Origin: Lutibacter sp.
GTDB lineage: Bacteria; Bacteroidota; Bacteroidia; Flavobacteriales; Flavobacteriaceae
Assembly: GCA_030683995.1 (NCBI GenBank)
Contig: JAUXPH010000053.1
Span: forward strand, 62,001-126,000
Reading direction: 5' to 3'
Length of the DNA stretch: 64,000 nt
Shown here piece after piece: positions 63,280 through 64,000 of the stretch (position 1 is the first letter of the stretch; each line of letters begins with the position of its first letter). Under the pieces are notes generated by a model. That model saw nothing but the letters and a program-made list of their open reading frames with translations. It made no database searches and was not told the DNA's origin. The translations under genes were made by a program, and so were the position numbers.

Positions 63280-64000
63280 ATGACTCATGTTCGTGTGCGA
63301 TTTGCGCCTAGCCCAACCGGGCCTTTACATATTGGCGGTGTTAGAACCGCACTTTTTAACTACTTATTTGCCAAAAAACATCAAGGCACTTTTATTTTGC
63401 GCATTGAAGATACCGATCAGGCTCGTTATGTTGCAAATGCCGAACAATATATTATTGACGCTTTAAATTGGTGCAACATTCCTTTTGATGAAGGACCCGG
63501 AAAAAACGAAAAATTCGGACCTTATCGACAATCCGAACGCAAACATATTTATAAACAATATGCAGAAACTTTGATTGAAAAAGGAAAAGCATATTATGCT
63601 TTTGACACCAATGAAGAACTTGATTTTCATAGAATTGACCACGAAGAAAAAGGAAAAACCTTCATTTACAACTGGCACAACAGGGCAAAACTGACGAATT
63701 CCGTTTCCTTGTCCAAAGAAGAAGTTGCAAAAAGATTAGAGAAAGGCGATAAATACGTGGTGCGATTTAAAATGCACGAACCATTAATTGAAGAAACGGA
63801 AGCCACCATTGAAACTGTTGATATGATCAGAGGCGATGTTTCCTTCAGAAAAGACATTTTAGACGATAAGATTTTGTTTAAAAGCGACGGAATGCCAACC
63901 TATCATCTGGCCAATATTGTGGATGACCATTTGATGGAAATTACGCACGTTATTCGTGGTGAAGAATGGTTGCCATCATTGCCGCTTCATATTGCATTGT
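63280..64000 (+). CDS. gltX: Glutamyl-tRNA synthetase (5' part)
   Basis: The first 240 codons are inside the window, the rest is cut. The N-terminus MTHVRVRFAPSPTGPLHIGG has the HIGH-type signature of GluRS, with later RIEDTDQAR and YRQSERKHIY. It charges tRNA-Glu. A separate glnS is present in the same window, so tRNA-Gln is charged directly. The KMSKS loop lies beyond the window. Confidence 0.97.
   Translation, partial: MTHVRVRFAPSPTGPLHIGGVRTALFNYLFAKKHQGTFILRIEDTDQARYVANAEQYIIDALNWCNIPFDEGPGKNEKFGPYRQSERKHIYKQYAETLIEKGKAYYAFDTNEELDFHRIDHEEKGKTFIYNWHNRAKLTNSVSLSKEEVAKRLEKGDKYVVRFKMHEPLIEETEATIETVDMIRGDVSFRKDILDDKILFKSDGMPTYHLANIVDDHLMEITHVIRGEEWLPSLPLHIAL

Overview
The window looks like chromosomal DNA of a Bacteroidota member, most likely family Flavobacteriaceae. 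The evidence is low GC, Bacteroidota-type -7 promoter elements (TAnnTTTG) before many genes, a FecI/FecR/TonB-receptor triad, DUF4175, OmpH-like lipoprotein, MnmG, YbeY, DUF4286 and DUF4382 proteins, and many lipoproteins and outer-membrane barrels. No IS transposase, prophage, rRNA or CRISPR array was seen. The only RNA gene found is tRNA-Cys(GCA).

Layout. 1-3.4 kb: an ECF sigma factor with a zinc-type anti-sigma gene (cut by the window edge), then an M20 amidohydrolase/alanine racemase operon. 3.4-8.1 kb: secreted M1 and S8 peptidases, an MBL-fold hydrolase and tRNA-Cys. 8.4-21.5 kb: housekeeping genes (folB, glnS, mgtE-rsmA, DUF4286, a TPR protein, serS, a YraN-family gene, an S66 LD-carboxypeptidase, metG). 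22-24.4 kb: a second ECF sigma operon with a membrane protein and an outer-membrane protein. 24.6-26.7 kb: tex. 27.3-31.3 kb: an outer-membrane barrel and a 1009-residue Ala-rich lipoprotein. 32.1-38.1 kb: a five-gene cassette (TolB-like/TPR membrane protein, small membrane protein, caspase-like/alpha-beta hydrolase/TPR protein, PGDYG-like small protein, TIR-TM protein) that looks like a conflict or immune system. 38.7-42.4 kb: AraC regulator, DUF779 protein, barrel and aldehyde dehydrogenase. 43-47.3 kb: a radical SAM protein, then exported proteins including a metzincin-like protease and a DUF4382 lipoprotein. 47.5-51.5 kb: FecI/FecR/TonB-receptor signalling operon. 51.7-60.2 kb: housekeeping genes, with two parS-like 16-mers bracketing mnmG. 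60.2-62.7 kb: a four-gene two-component operon. 63.3-64 kb: the 5' part of gltX.

The main observations are these. (1) The caspase/TIR cassette, whose alpha/beta-hydrolase has Gly where the nucleophilic Ser is expected. (2) A palindromic repeat carried in frame inside metG, coding three 11-residue repeats. (3) Two parS-like sites flanking mnmG. (4) A bipartite motif, GGTAGGGTA-N12-GTTGTC, present before fecR and, divergently, before the DUF4382 gene, which may be the ECF target promoter. (5) A ~93-bp sequence repeated in inverted orientation 38 kb apart, each copy in the 5' leader of a gene. (6) Several families of dispersed palindromic repeats in the intergenic regions, including a MITE-like hairpin.
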